A DNA stretch of 9,534 nt from an uncultured Nitrososphaera sp. (GCF_946478925.1 NZ_CAMLDP010000070.1:1-9534); one strand, 5' to 3'; numbered from the stretch's first letter, positions 1-6,050 are shown. The notes: a model not told the origin generated them from the sequence alone. Made by a program: numbers and translations.

Positions 1-826
1 CTGCCTTCTTTTTCTCGTTGCTTGAAAAGCCTAGCAAGTGACCGCGCAACAGCTGTATGCCAAGCGCAGGGTCTACACCCTTTGGACAGACCGTGCTGCA
101 CGAGCCGGCAAAGTGGCACCTGAATATGCCGTGCCTGTCGTCGACAAGGTCGAGGCGCTCCTTTGCAGCCTCGTCGCGGTTGTCGATGAAATATCGGTAT
201 GCCTGCGCAAGCGCCTGCGGGCCGGGGAACTTTGTGTCCGTGGCCACTGTCGGACACGCAGAATAGCAGAGGCCGCACTTTATGCAGTATGAAAACTGCA
301 GGAACTTGTCCACTTCCTCGGGGTTCTGCATGAACTCGGACATCCTGTTCACCTGTTTCGTGTCCATGTCTGCCAAGTCGCTGTGTATGTACGGCTGCAT
401 GTCCTTGTGGTGCGCAAAGAACTGTTCAAAGTCCGTCACGAGGTCACGTATGTGCGGAAAGTTGGCAAGCGGCTCTACCGTTATCACGCCGCCTTCAAGT
501 TCGGACACCTTGGTGTAGCAGGCAAGCCTCGGGATGCCGTTTATCTTCATGCCGCACGAGCCGCAAGAAGCCATTCTGCACGAGTAGCGAATGCCGATGC
601 TGTGGTCCTGGTACTGCTTGGCGTGCAAGAGCGCGTCGAGGACGGTGGTTGACCTCTGAACTGGCACTTCAAAGAGGTCGTATTTCGTGTGCTCGCCGGC
701 GGCCCTGTTGCCCCTGAGCACCTTTAGTGTGATGGATGTCCTCTGTATTTCCTTGTGCTTTTCTGCACGCTTTTTGTCAAGGCGTTCGATTTTTTCTATT
801 GTTTCTGTTGCCATTTTTATTGTCAT
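1..826 (-). CDS. sdhB: succinate dehydrogenase iron-sulfur subunit, partial (3' end off the left edge)
   Basis: Iron-sulfur subunit of complex II, passing electrons from the SdhA flavin to the membrane quinone site. About 275 codons are visible and no stop is reached. The translation shows all three cluster motifs: SCRMASCGSCG followed by a later Cys (2Fe-2S, near residues 82-104), CIKCGLCYSACP (4Fe-4S, around residue 182) and CHFAGSCSTVCPKG (3Fe-4S region, around residue 240). These match the spacing in the classical E. coli type SdhB, not the CCG-domain type. The ATG at 826-824 shares one base with the sdhD stop (TGATG), which implies translational coupling. A second in-frame ATG at 814-812, with GGTGAT upstream, could be the real start and would shorten the protein by four residues. 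Only the C-terminal tail is missing. Confidence 0.96.
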   Translation of the reverse strand, partial: MTIKMATETIEKIERLDKKRAEKHKEIQRTSITLKVLRGNRAAGEHTKYDLFEVPVQRSTTVLDALLHAKQYQDHSIGIRYSCRMASCGSCGMKINGIPRLACYTKVSELEGGVITVEPLANFPHIRDLVTDFEQFFAHHKDMQPYIHSDLADMDTKQVNRMSEFMQNPEEVDKFLQFSYCIKCGLCYSACPTVATDTKFPGPQALAQAYRYFIDNRDEAAKERLDLVDDRHGIFRCHFAGSCSTVCPKGVDPALGIQLLRGHLLGFSSNEKKKA

Positions 827-1185
827 CACCCTAGTGAAAGCCCGTTTGCCACGATTATCGTGCGGGTCCCGTACGCCACTATTCCTATCATCGCCGCGAT
901 TGTGACTGCCGTCACCATGCCCTCCCAGTTCCTGCTCTGCCTCATTTCAAGCAGGATTACCCGCAGACCGTTAAAGCCATGTATTGCTATCAACACCAGT
1001 ATCGACTCTAGCAGCACGGCGTAGGGGATGTTGTGGTAGTTTGCTATGACGTTCTGGTACTCTAGGCTCATGCCAAACGGCATCACGAGGCGCATCATGA
1101 TGTGCACGGCCACTACGAATATCGCGGCTATCCCCGTGATGTAGTGGATTTTCATTATCTCGCTTTCTTTGAGCAACTCTATCAT
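826..1185 (-). CDS. sdhD: succinate dehydrogenase membrane anchor subunit (SdhD-like)
   Basis: Small membrane anchor of complex II, 119 residues with three predicted membrane segments (about 12-34, 55-80, 88-110). The segment HGFNGLRVILLE (His69) matches the conserved anchor motif in which the His is a haem b ligand (E. coli SdhD His71 by position). His28, in the first helix, is a further possible ligand. A longer open frame extends upstream to 1449, but it lies inside sdhC and reads as low-quality sequence. The ATG at 1185-1183 overlaps the sdhC stop as ATGA, the usual archaeal operon junction, so that start is chosen. The SdhC versus SdhD assignment is by gene order and motif and could be swapped by another annotator. 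Membership of complex II is secure. Confidence 0.88.
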   Translation of the reverse strand: MIELLKESEIMKIHYITGIAAIFVVAVHIMMRLVMPFGMSLEYQNVIANYHNIPYAVLLESILVLIAIHGFNGLRVILLEMRQSRNWEGMVTAVTIAAMIGIVAYGTRTIIVANGLSLG

Positions 1186-1634
1186 TCGCCTCCAAACAGC
1201 ACGGACGCGCCGTACAGCATTGCCACTGCGGCCAGTATTAGCGCTATCCATATCCCGGACTTTTGCTTGTAGTTGAGCGACACGGCGTCGTATGGGTAGT
1301 CGGGCCTTCCCGGCTTGCCGAGCCACTTGCCTCCGTGCGTGAATATCAGGCGTATGCCGTTTGCAGAATGGAACGTGCTCATGCCTATCACGAGTATGAG
1401 CACCATGTGGCCCAGCGGCGTTTGAGTTAGCTCCATCATCGCGTTCCACGCGTTAACGCCTCCTGTGAGGTTGCTTGTCTCGTAGATGTGGCCAATGAAA
1501 TACGCAAGCAGGCCGACGCCTGTCAGCCTCTGCAGCCAGTACGAGACGCGCTCCCACCCGTACCTTGCCGGGTTGAGCCAGCCTGCTATTCCTTCGCGGT
1601 TGTTGCGGTCAGCCGACGGCGATGACGTTTCCAT
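1182..1634 (-). CDS. sdhC: succinate dehydrogenase cytochrome b subunit (SdhC-like)
   Basis: Cytochrome b anchor of complex II, 150 residues. Residues 29-50 hold RVSYWLQRLTGVGLLAYF, the conserved Ser and Arg-x-Thr-Gly quinone-site signature of SdhC. FHSANGIRLIFTHGG (about 88-102) is the second signature, with His89 at the place of the E. coli haem b ligand His84. Three hydrophobic helices fall at about 35-52, 75-97 and 128-146. The open frame starts at 1661 inside sdhA. The ATG at 1634 is preferred because it lies one base after the sdhA stop and follows GGAGAGG, a good ribosome-binding site at the end of sdhA. Extra His residues (His49, His75, His100) leave room for a second haem, as in two-haem archaeal complex II. 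That last point is inference only. Confidence 0.93.
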   Translation of the reverse strand: METSSPSADRNNREGIAGWLNPARYGWERVSYWLQRLTGVGLLAYFIGHIYETSNLTGGVNAWNAMMELTQTPLGHMVLILVIGMSTFHSANGIRLIFTHGGKWLGKPGRPDYPYDAVSLNYKQKSGIWIALILAAVAMLYGASVLFGGE

Positions 1635-1635
1635 A

Positions 1636-3351
1636 TCAATATTTCCTCTCCACTGGAGCATAGCGCGTAAAGGTCACCGGATGCCAGACCATCCTGGGGG
1701 AGCCATCCGGTGTATGGTAAGCAAGAGTGTGGTTTAAGAAGTTGGTGTCGTCGCGGTTTGGATAGTCGGTCCTAGAATGCGCCCCGCGGGATTCCTTGCG
1801 GTTTAGCGCTCCCATAAGCACCACTTCTGCGGTGCGGAGCATGGAGTCTGTCTCCATGACGTTTACGAAATTCGTGTTGTATTCCTTGGCCTTGTCATCA
1901 ACATGCTTCCACATTGCCGCTTTCAACTCGCGCACCTTTTTCAGCGCGGACGACAGCCCTTCCTCGTTCCTAAAGACATAAGCCTTGTCGTCCATCGTGT
2001 CGGTCATCTCTTTTCTAACCTGGTACGGGTTTACGCTTCCAGAGCCCCTGAACAGGCCGTCGTAGATGCGCTTTTCCTCGTCTGCGACCTGTGCCTGCGA
2101 AATATCTGACGATTTTGACTTGCGGGCTCCCGCATACTGCGCGGCAAGCTCGCCGGTTATCCTGCCCCACACTATGCACTCTGAAGTGGAATTGGCGCCG
2201 AGCCGGTTGGCGCCGTGCGTGCTGTTGCATGCTGCCTCGCCAGCGGTCCATAATCCGGGCAGTTCAGTCGCGCCGTCGATGTTGGCGTGGATGCCTCCCA
2301 TCATGTAGTGGCACACCGGCCTCACTTCGATGGGCTCGTCGATGATGTCGACGCCGGAGAATTTTATCCCTATCTCGCGTATGCCTGCAAGCACCTCCTT
2401 GATTCGCTCGCCGCCGAGGTGCGTCAAATCAAGTTTCAGGCAGTCAAAGCCTGTCTCGTGCTTGAAGCCCCTGCCTTCCTGTATCTCCCTTATCATGGAA
2501 CGCGACACCACGTCGCGGGGAGCCAGCTCCATCTTGCCGGGCGCGTACTTGCTCATGAACCGCTCGCCCTTGTTGTTTATCAGATAGCCGCCCTCGCCCC
2601 TCGCCCCTTCGGTGATTAGTATGCCGGACGGCATGATGCCTGTCGGGTGGAACTGGACGAACTCCATGTCCTTCATGGCAAGGCCGGCGCGAAACGCCAT
2701 GTCGATGCCATCTGGAGTCGACGAAAACGCGTAGGTGGAAAAACTGTATATTCTGCCTGCTCCGCCGGTGCATATTATGCCCGCCGGCGCCTTGAAGATT
2801 GTGAAGGTGCCGGTCTTGATTTCAATGGCCGTTATTCCCTGAAAAGCCGAGTCACGCAGTATAGACGTGCAGAACCACTCGTTGTAAAAGTGGATGTTGT
2901 CGTGCTTTAGGCACGTGTCGTACAGCGTCTGCATCTCGTAAAAGCCGACCTTGTCCTGAGCAAAGGTCGCCCTGGGAAAAGAGTATCCTCCGAACTTGCG
3001 CTGTGCAATCCTGCCGTCCTTGTGCCTCGACCATGGCATCCCCCAGTGGTCCAGCTGGTACACTTCAAACGGCATGTTGCGCACGAGACGCTCTGCCACG
3101 TCCTGGTCCGCAAGAAAGTCGCTTCCCTTTACTGTGTCGTACACGTGGGATTCCTGGTTGTCGCCTTCCTCCTCGTACAGCACGGCCGCAGTTCCGCCCT
3201 CTGCGGAAACAGAGTGGGAGCGCATGACCTGCACCTTGGAGATGACTCCGATGCTCAGGCTCTTGTCCGTGGCTGCCGCAGCAATCGCCGCACGAAGGCC
3301 GGCAAGACCCGAGCCGATTATGAGGATATCGTGAGATATGGTGTCAACCAA
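1636..3351 (-). CDS. sdhA: succinate dehydrogenase flavoprotein subunit
   Basis: Catalytic subunit oxidising succinate to fumarate, 571 residues, the normal family length. Seen in order: the dinucleotide-binding GSGLAGLRAA (13-22); RSHSVSAEGG with His46 as the covalent FAD site; QFHPTG with His235; TEGARGEGG with Thr247 and Glu248; PRDVVSRS with Arg279 as the likely catalytic base; HYMMGG with His348; and HGANRLGANS with Arg383. These correspond by motif to E. coli His45, His242, Thr254/Glu255, Arg286, His354 and Arg399, so the enzyme should be active. The C-terminal GAHSRTDYPNRDD motif is intact. The start is a TTG at 3351-3349. An in-frame stop lies ten codons upstream and no other start codon falls between, and a GGAGGG lies 12 nt before it. 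First gene of the operon. Confidence 0.97.
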   Translation of the reverse strand: MVDTISHDILIIGSGLAGLRAAIAAAATDKSLSIGVISKVQVMRSHSVSAEGGTAAVLYEEEGDNQESHVYDTVKGSDFLADQDVAERLVRNMPFEVYQLDHWGMPWSRHKDGRIAQRKFGGYSFPRATFAQDKVGFYEMQTLYDTCLKHDNIHFYNEWFCTSILRDSAFQGITAIEIKTGTFTIFKAPAGIICTGGAGRIYSFSTYAFSSTPDGIDMAFRAGLAMKDMEFVQFHPTGIMPSGILITEGARGEGGYLINNKGERFMSKYAPGKMELAPRDVVSRSMIREIQEGRGFKHETGFDCLKLDLTHLGGERIKEVLAGIREIGIKFSGVDIIDEPIEVRPVCHYMMGGIHANIDGATELPGLWTAGEAACNSTHGANRLGANSTSECIVWGRITGELAAQYAGARKSKSSDISQAQVADEEKRIYDGLFRGSGSVNPYQVRKEMTDTMDDKAYVFRNEEGLSSALKKVRELKAAMWKHVDDKAKEYNTNFVNVMETDSMLRTAEVVLMGALNRKESRGAHSRTDYPNRDDTNFLNHTLAYHTPDGSPRMVWHPVTFTRYAPVERKY

Positions 3352-3387
3352 ATTCCGGACAGTCCCTCCTACCGGGATTTACATTCT

Positions 3388-3397
3388 CTTAAATATC
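3388..3397 (-). promoter_or_regulatory. TATA element of the sdh operon
   Basis: Read on the minus strand this is GATATTTAAG, a good archaeal TATA box. It places transcription start near 3365, about 15 nt before the TTG of sdhA. If so, the GGAGGG at 3364-3369 sits at the very 5' end of the transcript and may not act as a ribosome-binding site. Inferred from spacing only. Confidence 0.6.
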
Positions 3398-3537
3398 TTT
3401 GTGACTATGTTTCGGTGGGCAGTAGTAAGCAGCGGCGTTTATTCTAACGAGCAGGAATGCGTCGACAGCTGACTATTTGGGCGAATATGCCGTTTTCGCT
3501 GCATATATGAGCAATCATATACCATCCTGAAGCGGCG

Positions 3538-3543
3538 TTAATA
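3538..3543 (+). promoter_or_regulatory. TATA element of the small membrane protein gene at 3570
   Basis: TTAATA preceded by AGCGGCG. Its centre lies about 27 nt before 3568, so the transcript would begin at or next to the TTG start (3570), giving a leaderless message. The same arrangement is seen at 3967-3976. Confidence 0.5.
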
Positions 3544-3569
3544 GGCGACCCTTACGTACAGGACTAGTA

Positions 3570-3956
3570 TTGGGCAGGGCCTACTTTGACATCTTTGTCT
3601 CGGCACTGGTGATGTTCTTTTTCGCCGGCTACCTGAACATACACGCAGACATCATCGGCCTGCACCAGCAGCCAATACCCGTCACAAAGGAGGTCGAGGA
3701 GTTCTGGGATCTCTTTACTTGGGCGGTGTTTGGCGTTCTTGCCCTCGACATTTACCTGAAGTACAGAAAGGTGCGCGACCTGAGACTGTTTGTCAAAAAA
3801 CACTGGCTGGACATACTGATGCTGTGCATGATGCCTCTCTTTGCTGGCTTTAAGGCGGCCAACTTCTCCATAAAGCTGGTCAAGGGGCTAAAGATGGCCA
3901 AGTCCGGGTTCAAGGCCGCGCATGGCGCAAAAAAGATGGGCAAGGCGAAAAGCTGA
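3570..3956 (+). CDS. small membrane protein resembling a lone voltage-sensor domain
   Basis: 128-residue basic membrane protein; no exact family recognised. Four hydrophobic stretches are seen at about 5-29, 44-64, 78-92 and 94-116. The third contains HWLDILMLCMMPLF, like the conserved N/HW-x-D start of the S3 helix in voltage-gated channels. The fourth has lysines at 95, 102, 105, 108, 111 and 115, with the central four spaced by three, as in a voltage-sensing S4. The short S2-S3 link is rich in Lys and Arg. No pore helix or selectivity filter follows; the protein ends in a Lys-rich tail. A lone voltage sensor (as in proton channels) or a degenerate channel remnant are the main readings. The TTG start at 3570 is supported by a TATA element at leaderless distance. 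Confidence is high that it is a gene, low on function. Confidence 0.75.
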   Translation: MGRAYFDIFVSALVMFFFAGYLNIHADIIGLHQQPIPVTKEVEEFWDLFTWAVFGVLALDIYLKYRKVRDLRLFVKKHWLDILMLCMMPLFAGFKAANFSIKLVKGLKMAKSGFKAAHGAKKMGKAKS

Positions 3957-3966
3957 CCACAATCCT

Positions 3967-3976
3967 TATTATTTAA
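3967..3976 (+). promoter_or_regulatory. TATA element of the gene at 3999
   Basis: TTATTTAAG lies just after the stop of the upstream gene, with its centre 27 nt before the ATG at 3999. This fits a leaderless transcript and decides the start in favour of ATG 3999 over the TTG at 3993. It also shows that the two small membrane genes need not be one operon. Confidence 0.6.
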
Positions 3977-3998
3977 GACAGCCGAACCTCTCTTGCCC

Positions 3999-4358
3999 AT
4001 GTTCGAGGACTGGATAAGCGCTCCAGCAATCGCCCTTGCGGTGACCTATTCGTGGCTCGCGCACAACCTCGGCGAGCCTTTTGCGGCATTTGCTAAAGAC
4101 TTTCAGTTTGCCGCGATATGCACGGTGGCAGTCATATTCATCATTGCAAGCATGTTCATAATGCTCCGGCAGGCAAAGAAGCTGCCGAAATCGTATATGG
4201 TGGAGATAGTCGACGTCTACGGGGAAAAGGTGTCAATAGATGGCGTCCGACAAACCTTCAAAACGTACGACGCGGCGGAAAGCTATGCGCGCATGTACAG
4301 AAAGAACTTTACCCAGTACCGCTTCAAGGTAGTGGGCAGCCAAAAGGTTAATGCCTGA
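3999..4358 (+). CDS. small membrane protein with C-terminal soluble domain, unknown function
   Basis: 119 residues, not recognised. Two hydrophobic segments are visible (about 8-24 and 36-56), followed by a basic stop-transfer patch (RQAKKLPK). After that comes a soluble stretch of about 55 residues that looks like a small alpha/beta fold: a SYMVEIVDVYGEKV strand region, then a FKTYDAAESYARMYRKNF helix, then a YRFKVVG strand. By the positive-inside rule the tail would be cytoplasmic. The start at ATG 3999 is supported by TATA spacing. The upstream neighbour in the same orientation is the voltage-sensor-like protein, so the two may work together, but separate promoters weaken that link. Codon use is like that of the sdh and hisS genes. 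Confidence 0.75.
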   Translation: MFEDWISAPAIALAVTYSWLAHNLGEPFAAFAKDFQFAAICTVAVIFIIASMFIMLRQAKKLPKSYMVEIVDVYGEKVSIDGVRQTFKTYDAAESYARMYRKNFTQYRFKVVGSQKVNA

Positions 4359-4382
4359 AGCAGCCTGCCATCATTTCGACGA

Positions 4383-4697
4383 TTATGGATCTCGGCCAGT
4401 TCCTGACCAACAAGGAAAACCCAAGATGTTCCTTGTGCCTAATCTGCCCAGATTTGAAATATTTGTGATGTTGTTTGCTTGATGCCACACTCTCCTAACT
4501 GACGTTGTATTCAAGTTGACTCGCCTCGGTATGTGGCTTCTTCCGATGTGAACTATGAGTCCGTACTCTTCTTCCGCATTCTGGGCAGTAAAGAATTCCC
4601 AACGGCCTCCTTTTTGCACATGAAGAACAATACGTGTATTTGGAGTAAATCGGATTACCCGTGAATCTCCACTCCCCCTCAAATTGCCTTCAAACAT
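4383..4697 (-). CDS. doubtful ORF, 104 codons, unknown
   Basis: Open frame with an ATG at 4697. The first 80 or so residues have reasonable protein-like composition (for example KGGRWEFFTAQNAEEEYGLI and HIGRSHIPRRVN). The last 25 residues are antisense to the pseudogene fragment at 4385-4482, so the C-terminus cannot be original. Either this is a gene fragment truncated at the junction and read through into older DNA, or it is chance. A weak TATA-like stretch lies close upstream of the start. No family recognised. Confidence 0.3.
   Translation of the reverse strand: MFEGNLRGSGDSRVIRFTPNTRIVLHVQKGGRWEFFTAQNAEEEYGLIVHIGRSHIPRRVNLNTTSVRRVWHQANNITNISNLGRLGTRNILGFPCWSGTGRDP
4385..4482 (+). pseudogene. 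frameshifted 5' fragment related to the gene at 6376
   Basis: The start reads MDLGQFLTNKENP in one frame. After a loss of about one base near 4423-4425 it continues as KMFLVPN. The intact gene at 6376 begins MLDLSQYLTNTLNPKVFLAPN. Many bases also match (for example CTCGGCCAGT against CTCTCGCAGT, and AAGATGTTCCTTGTGCC against AAGGTGTTCCTTGCGCC). Similarity fades at about 4458 and the shifted frame ends at 4480-4482. The differences are too many for a recent duplication, so this is best read as an old paralogue or a gene broken by insertion. The sequence upstream of the two starts is not alike. Confidence 0.65.
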
Positions 4698-4722
4698 TCA
4701 ACCATTTATCTAATGTAGTTGA

Positions 4723-4881
4723 ATGCCTCTCGAAATTAGTACCAGATTGGGAATTTCTAAGAAGAGATGGCGAATTACATCTTGCATAGTCTTCAATAAC
4801 GCAAATCTGAAAAACATCCTCGTGCTCGCTTATGGCATAGCAAGAATGCAGGGTGCACGAGACTTTTATGACTTCAGGTGA
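4723..4881 (+). CDS. short ORF, 52 residues, possibly the first half of a broken gene
   Basis: ATG at 4723, stop TGA at 4879-4881. The product is basic near its N-terminus (TRLGISKKRWRITS), then NNANLKNILVLAYGIARMQG, ending DFYDFR. Composition is gene-like rather than random. Its stop overlaps the GTG of the next ORF as GTGA, so the two may be a coupled pair or one gene split by a frameshift. No family recognised and no clear promoter at the right distance. Confidence 0.3.
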   Translation: MPLEISTRLGISKKRWRITSCIVFNNANLKNILVLAYGIARMQGARDFYDFR

Positions 4882-5036
4882 TCAGGGGAGCCGAGGTTGA
4901 GCTTGACGGGAGTTTCAATTATCATGTCGCGGGGACTCTGCTCAGCCTGTCACCGTTGTTACTGATGCTACCTAGAACTTGCTATATCTGCAGACAGGAC
5001 AAAATTTCTCAATTAAACGAGCCGGAGCCTCACTAA
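4878..5036 (+). CDS. short ORF, 52 residues, possibly the second half of a broken gene
   Basis: GTG at 4878, stop TAA at 5034-5036. The product starts IRGAEVELDGSFNYHVAG, passes through a hydrophobic run TLLSLSPLLLMLP and then shows CYIC before a polar end. It could be a tiny membrane protein or the C-terminal part of the preceding frame (4723-4881). An in-frame TGA lies three codons upstream of the GTG, so it cannot extend further left. No family recognised. Confidence 0.28.
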   Translation: MIRGAEVELDGSFNYHVAGTLLSLSPLLLMLPRTCYICRQDKISQLNEPEPH

Positions 5037-5070
5037 ATCCTCATCTATCGCTGTCTCTCCAGAGTGTCAG

Positions 5071-5397
5071 CTAATTCCTAATTGGACTGTCATTTACGCC
5101 TATAATAGGAGCGGTATCTTGTCTTGAGCATTTGTTGGTCCTCTCACGCAGGATGATGTGCCAAATTTGTTCATAACTGGTTAGAAACAGCATTCCTTTT
5201 TCCGTAGTATAGTAGTAAAGTCTTTTCTCCGACCTGCGTTGTCCTATCATTTCTGTTTCGATGAGCATTTCCAGATATCCGTTTAGTTGCTCCATTGATG
5301 TGCGAGATTCATACATTATTCTGGTTTTCAGCTGACCATTTTGAGTCGCTTTAAGAATGGCTGCAGTTATGTCCCAGTTGCTCCTGTTCTTCATCAT
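5071..5397 (-). CDS. archaeal winged-helix DNA-binding protein
   Basis: 108 residues. Residues 6-75 have the pattern of the small archaeal winged-helix regulators: NWDITAAILKATQNG (first helix), LKTRIMYESRTSMEQLNGYL (helix 2 and recognition helix region) and YYYTTEKGMLFLTSY (wing and following helix). The KTRIMY motif followed by the TTEKG wing is typical of these short regulators, which are abundant in thaumarchaea. No ligand-binding domain is present; the tail after residue 88 is polar and unassigned. The gene follows the 62-codon ORF at 5592-5404 with only a 6-nt gap, so they form an operon. An inverted repeat over the start of the operon is a candidate autoregulatory site. The target genes are unknown. 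Confidence 0.8.
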   Translation of the reverse strand: MMKNRSNWDITAAILKATQNGQLKTRIMYESRTSMEQLNGYLEMLIETEMIGQRRSEKRLYYYTTEKGMLFLTSYEQIWHIILRERTNKCSRQDTAPIIGVNDSPIRN

Positions 5398-5403
5398 GTG
5401 AGG

Positions 5404-5592
5404 CTAGCACCTTGCTTCGGCCATGAGGCGCTCAATTCTTTGGCAAAGTTCTTCGACTTGGCTATGTGATAGATTTAGCCTCTTTATCGCATTCACATTG
5501 ACTCCTGAAGCTTGAAGTCTGTCGTATATTTGATCAATTGGTGCTTCCATTTGCATTGCGCATTTAGCGCACTTTATGACATATAAATGCAC
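5404..5592 (-). CDS. small protein with one CxxC knuckle, operon partner of the winged-helix gene
   Basis: 62 residues from GTG 5592. The N-terminus VIKCAKCAMQ carries a single Cys-x-x-Cys knuckle, enough for half a zinc site, so metal binding would need another partner or dimer. The rest is mostly helical and charged (IDQIYDRLQ, SHSQVEELCQRIERLMAEA), with two further Cys (residues 50 and 62). An alternative start is ATG 5556, which would lie about 29 nt after the TATA-like CATTTATATG at 5580-5589 and remove the CxxC. The GTG is kept because the knuckle looks meaningful. Function unknown. Tight spacing to the regulator suggests a shared role. Confidence 0.55.
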   Translation of the reverse strand: MHLYVIKCAKCAMQMEAPIDQIYDRLQASGVNVNAIKRLNLSHSQVEELCQRIERLMAEARC

Positions 5593-5607
5593 ATTTAATG
5601 CATTATA
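5582..5607. promoter_or_regulatory. inverted repeat over the start of the winged-helix operon
   Basis: AATGCA at 5586-5591 and TGCATT at 5599-5604 are perfect inverted arms 7 nt apart. They extend outward as TATAAATGCA and TGCATTATA with a one-base bulge. The right arm is also part of a perfect 10-bp palindrome, TAATGCATTA (5596-5605). A dyad at the promoter or start of a regulator gene is the usual place for an autoregulatory operator. Confidence 0.45.
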
Positions 5608-5685
5608 TGGCGTCTTGAATCATGAATACGTTAATTGTCGGTATCTTTCTCCACTTGAGCATAGAAACATAAATGTCGTTGCCGC

Positions 5686-6009
5686 CTAAGCATTGCTAAC
5701 TGCTTTGATGTATTTTGCAAAATCTCCTGACCTTGAATAGGTGGCATAATTATCAAGGTCAAGCTCTGATTGTACCTTTTCGCAGACGTCTGCAAGAAAC
5801 TTTTCACCTAGCGGTCCAATCAATCCAATGAAAGCTCGCTCGAAAACTGCAGGCTGTTCTATTATCGCTATCCTGATATCTATTTTATTGTTCAAATAAT
5901 TCTGAGTGATTTTTTTCGTTAGCATATCATATACACTCCAACCAAAAATTTCCTTTAGATTCGCCAAGATAGCATCCGCTATGGCTTCTTGCCGAGGCTT
6001 TAATACCAT
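5686..6009 (-). CDS. small helical protein, similar in style to thaumarchaeal NitrOD5-type domains
   Basis: 107 residues, nearly all predicted helix, no membrane segment. It begins MVLKPRQEAIADAILANL, then shows FGWSVYDMLTKKIT, an acidic EQPAVFERAFIGLIGPLGEK block, and ADVCEKVQSEL. The pattern of a helix pair followed by a Pro-x-x-Phe-Glu segment and a Gly-containing helix recalls the short NitrOD5-like output domains described in thaumarchaeal signalling proteins. This is recall of a pattern, not a search result, and the assignment is weak. It stands alone in the islet with its own TATA element and a GGGAG ribosome-binding site 6 nt or so before ATG 6009. The gene itself is well supported. 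Confidence 0.65.
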   Translation of the reverse strand: MVLKPRQEAIADAILANLKEIFGWSVYDMLTKKITQNYLNNKIDIRIAIIEQPAVFERAFIGLIGPLGEKFLADVCEKVQSELDLDNYATYSRSGDFAKYIKAVSNA

Positions 6010-6028
6010 AATTTTGTCTCCCTATACC

Positions 6029-6050
6029 GAGCATATCCTGCTCTATTTAA
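6029..6050 (-). promoter_or_regulatory. promoter of the small helical protein gene, with a dyad beside the TATA box
   Basis: On the minus strand TTAAATA (6050-6044) lies about 38 nt before the ATG, predicting a transcript start near 6020 and a leader of about 10 nt containing AGGGAG. Immediately downstream, 6029-6043 is an inverted repeat GAGCA-N5-TGCTC lying between the TATA box and the start, a good position for a repressor site. Confidence 0.5.

Noticed and set aside
38..652. Plus-strand open frames over the sdhB region
   Set aside because: They are shadows of sdhB, whose minus-strand translation shows all three iron-sulfur motifs.
1186..1449. N-terminal extension of the sdhD frame to 207 residues
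   Set aside because: It lies wholly inside sdhC, is rich in Arg/His/Ala as expected of a shadow frame, and the ATGA junction at 1185 gives a normal-sized anchor.
3457..3510. 17-codon ORF upstream of the sensor-like gene
   Set aside because: Too short, and its composition and context give no support; it may only be a by-product of a leader region.
4415..4468. Cys-rich CSLCLIC stretch in the unshifted frame of the remnant, resembling a cluster motif
   Set aside because: It arises from reading the frameshifted paralogue in the wrong frame; the shifted frame matches the intact gene.
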